Assembly (NCBI GenBank): GCA_028688275.1
Contig: JAQTYN010000031.1
Location: 1 to 40,499 of the forward strand
Direction: 5' to 3'
Length of the DNA: 40,499 nucleotides
From: Gallionella sp.
Lineage (GTDB): Bacteria; Pseudomonadota; Gammaproteobacteria; Burkholderiales; Gallionellaceae
Of this stretch, positions 40,376 through 40,499 are shown piece after piece (position 1 is the first letter of the stretch; every line of letters starts with the position of its first letter). Made by a program: the position numbers and the translations under genes. Under the pieces are notes generated by a model. It did not search any database, was not told the origin of the DNA, and saw only the letters and a program-made list of their open reading frames with translations.

Positions 40376-40499
40376 ACGTTGAGGCTGTAGAAAAACCCAA
40401 ATTTCCCCAGAAAATCGCCCCGCGATCTGCCATAATTTCACTACGCGATAAAACAAAGGTGGAGGCGGCATGGCACGGTTCAAACCGATACACAAAGGC
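40376..40499 (+). mobile_element. Right end: 5' part of the same IS1182-type element
   Basis: An exact reverse complement of bases 3-126. The IS begins near 40376-40381 (GAGGCTGTAGAAAAAC), and the transposase ATG is at 40470. The copy faces out of the window, opposite to the left copy. Confidence 0.75.
40470..40499 (+). CDS. Transposase N-terminus (partial, runs off the window)
   Basis: Ten codons M-A-R-F-K-P-I-H-K-G, identical to the left-end copy, preceded by a GGTGGAGG ribosome binding site. The rest lies outside the window. Confidence 0.6.
   Translation, partial: MARFKPIHKG

Overview
The window reads as chromosomal DNA of a gammaproteobacterium. The gene neighbourhoods (plsC-gmhB-glyS-glyQ, aroK-aroB, glnK-amtB, UbiK/YifB) fit that class. 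A CbbY-type sugar-phosphate phosphatase, mosaic palindromic repeats and the protein flavour lean towards a Thiothrix-like (Thiotrichales) sulfur-oxidising autotroph; that placement is inference. Both ends of the window fall inside copies of the same insertion sequence (IS1182-type transposase start MARFKPIHKG), in opposite orientation and 124 bp identical. The window is therefore probably a whole contig broken at a repeated IS.

Layout. 1-2 kb: IS end, comF (-), bioB (+), a strong two-way terminator. 2-8.1 kb: one very large gene (-) for a 2039-residue, Avs-like STAND NTPase with an N-terminal nuclease-like domain. 8.2-11.2 kb: a nitrogen operon (-), outer-membrane TorF-like protein-glnK-amtB, with a good sigma-54 promoter and NtrC-like enhancer sites. 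11.2-15 kb: ubiK, yifB (comM-like), an isoprenylcysteine methyltransferase-family gene, and a beta-barrel protein whose N-terminus is written by a REP pair. 15-18.1 kb: a two-gene module (-), HEPN-like protein plus KGGVGR-type ParA/MinD ATPase fused to a second P-loop domain. 18.2-25.9 kb: a LytS/LytT-type two-component pair, cbbY, dgt, aroB, aroK, mnmG. 26-27.7 kb: an AT-rich AAA ATPase + TOPRIM (DUF3226/OLD-like) gene pair. 27.7-31 kb: periplasmic cyclophilin, TPR protein, plsC, gmhB. 31.2-31.85 kb: DUF4258/YgiT-type toxin-antitoxin pair. 31.85-39 kb: glyS, glyQ, lipA, ybeY, corC, and a cyclic-nucleotide-binding/EAL protein. 39-40.5 kb: a repeat-rich, decayed stretch, an orphan secreted protein behind an operator-like palindrome, and the second IS end.

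Biology. Most of the window is housekeeping, but at least four accessory modules sit between housekeeping genes: the STAND protein, the KGGVGR pair, the AAA-TOPRIM pair and the TA pair. Two of them share an unusual architecture that I consider the most interesting observation here. The STAND gene lies directly downstream of intact amtB, in the same orientation, and beyond it lies a diverged second copy of the amtB 3' end with its terminator. The TA pair lies directly downstream of intact glyS, in the same orientation, and beyond it lies a second copy of the last 15 glyS codons, identical in protein but different in codons. Both look like cassettes that arrived together with, or recombined through, a homologous gene 3' end. 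No integrase is present. The three large modules are plausible anti-phage systems; none has been tested and the functions are inferred from domains.
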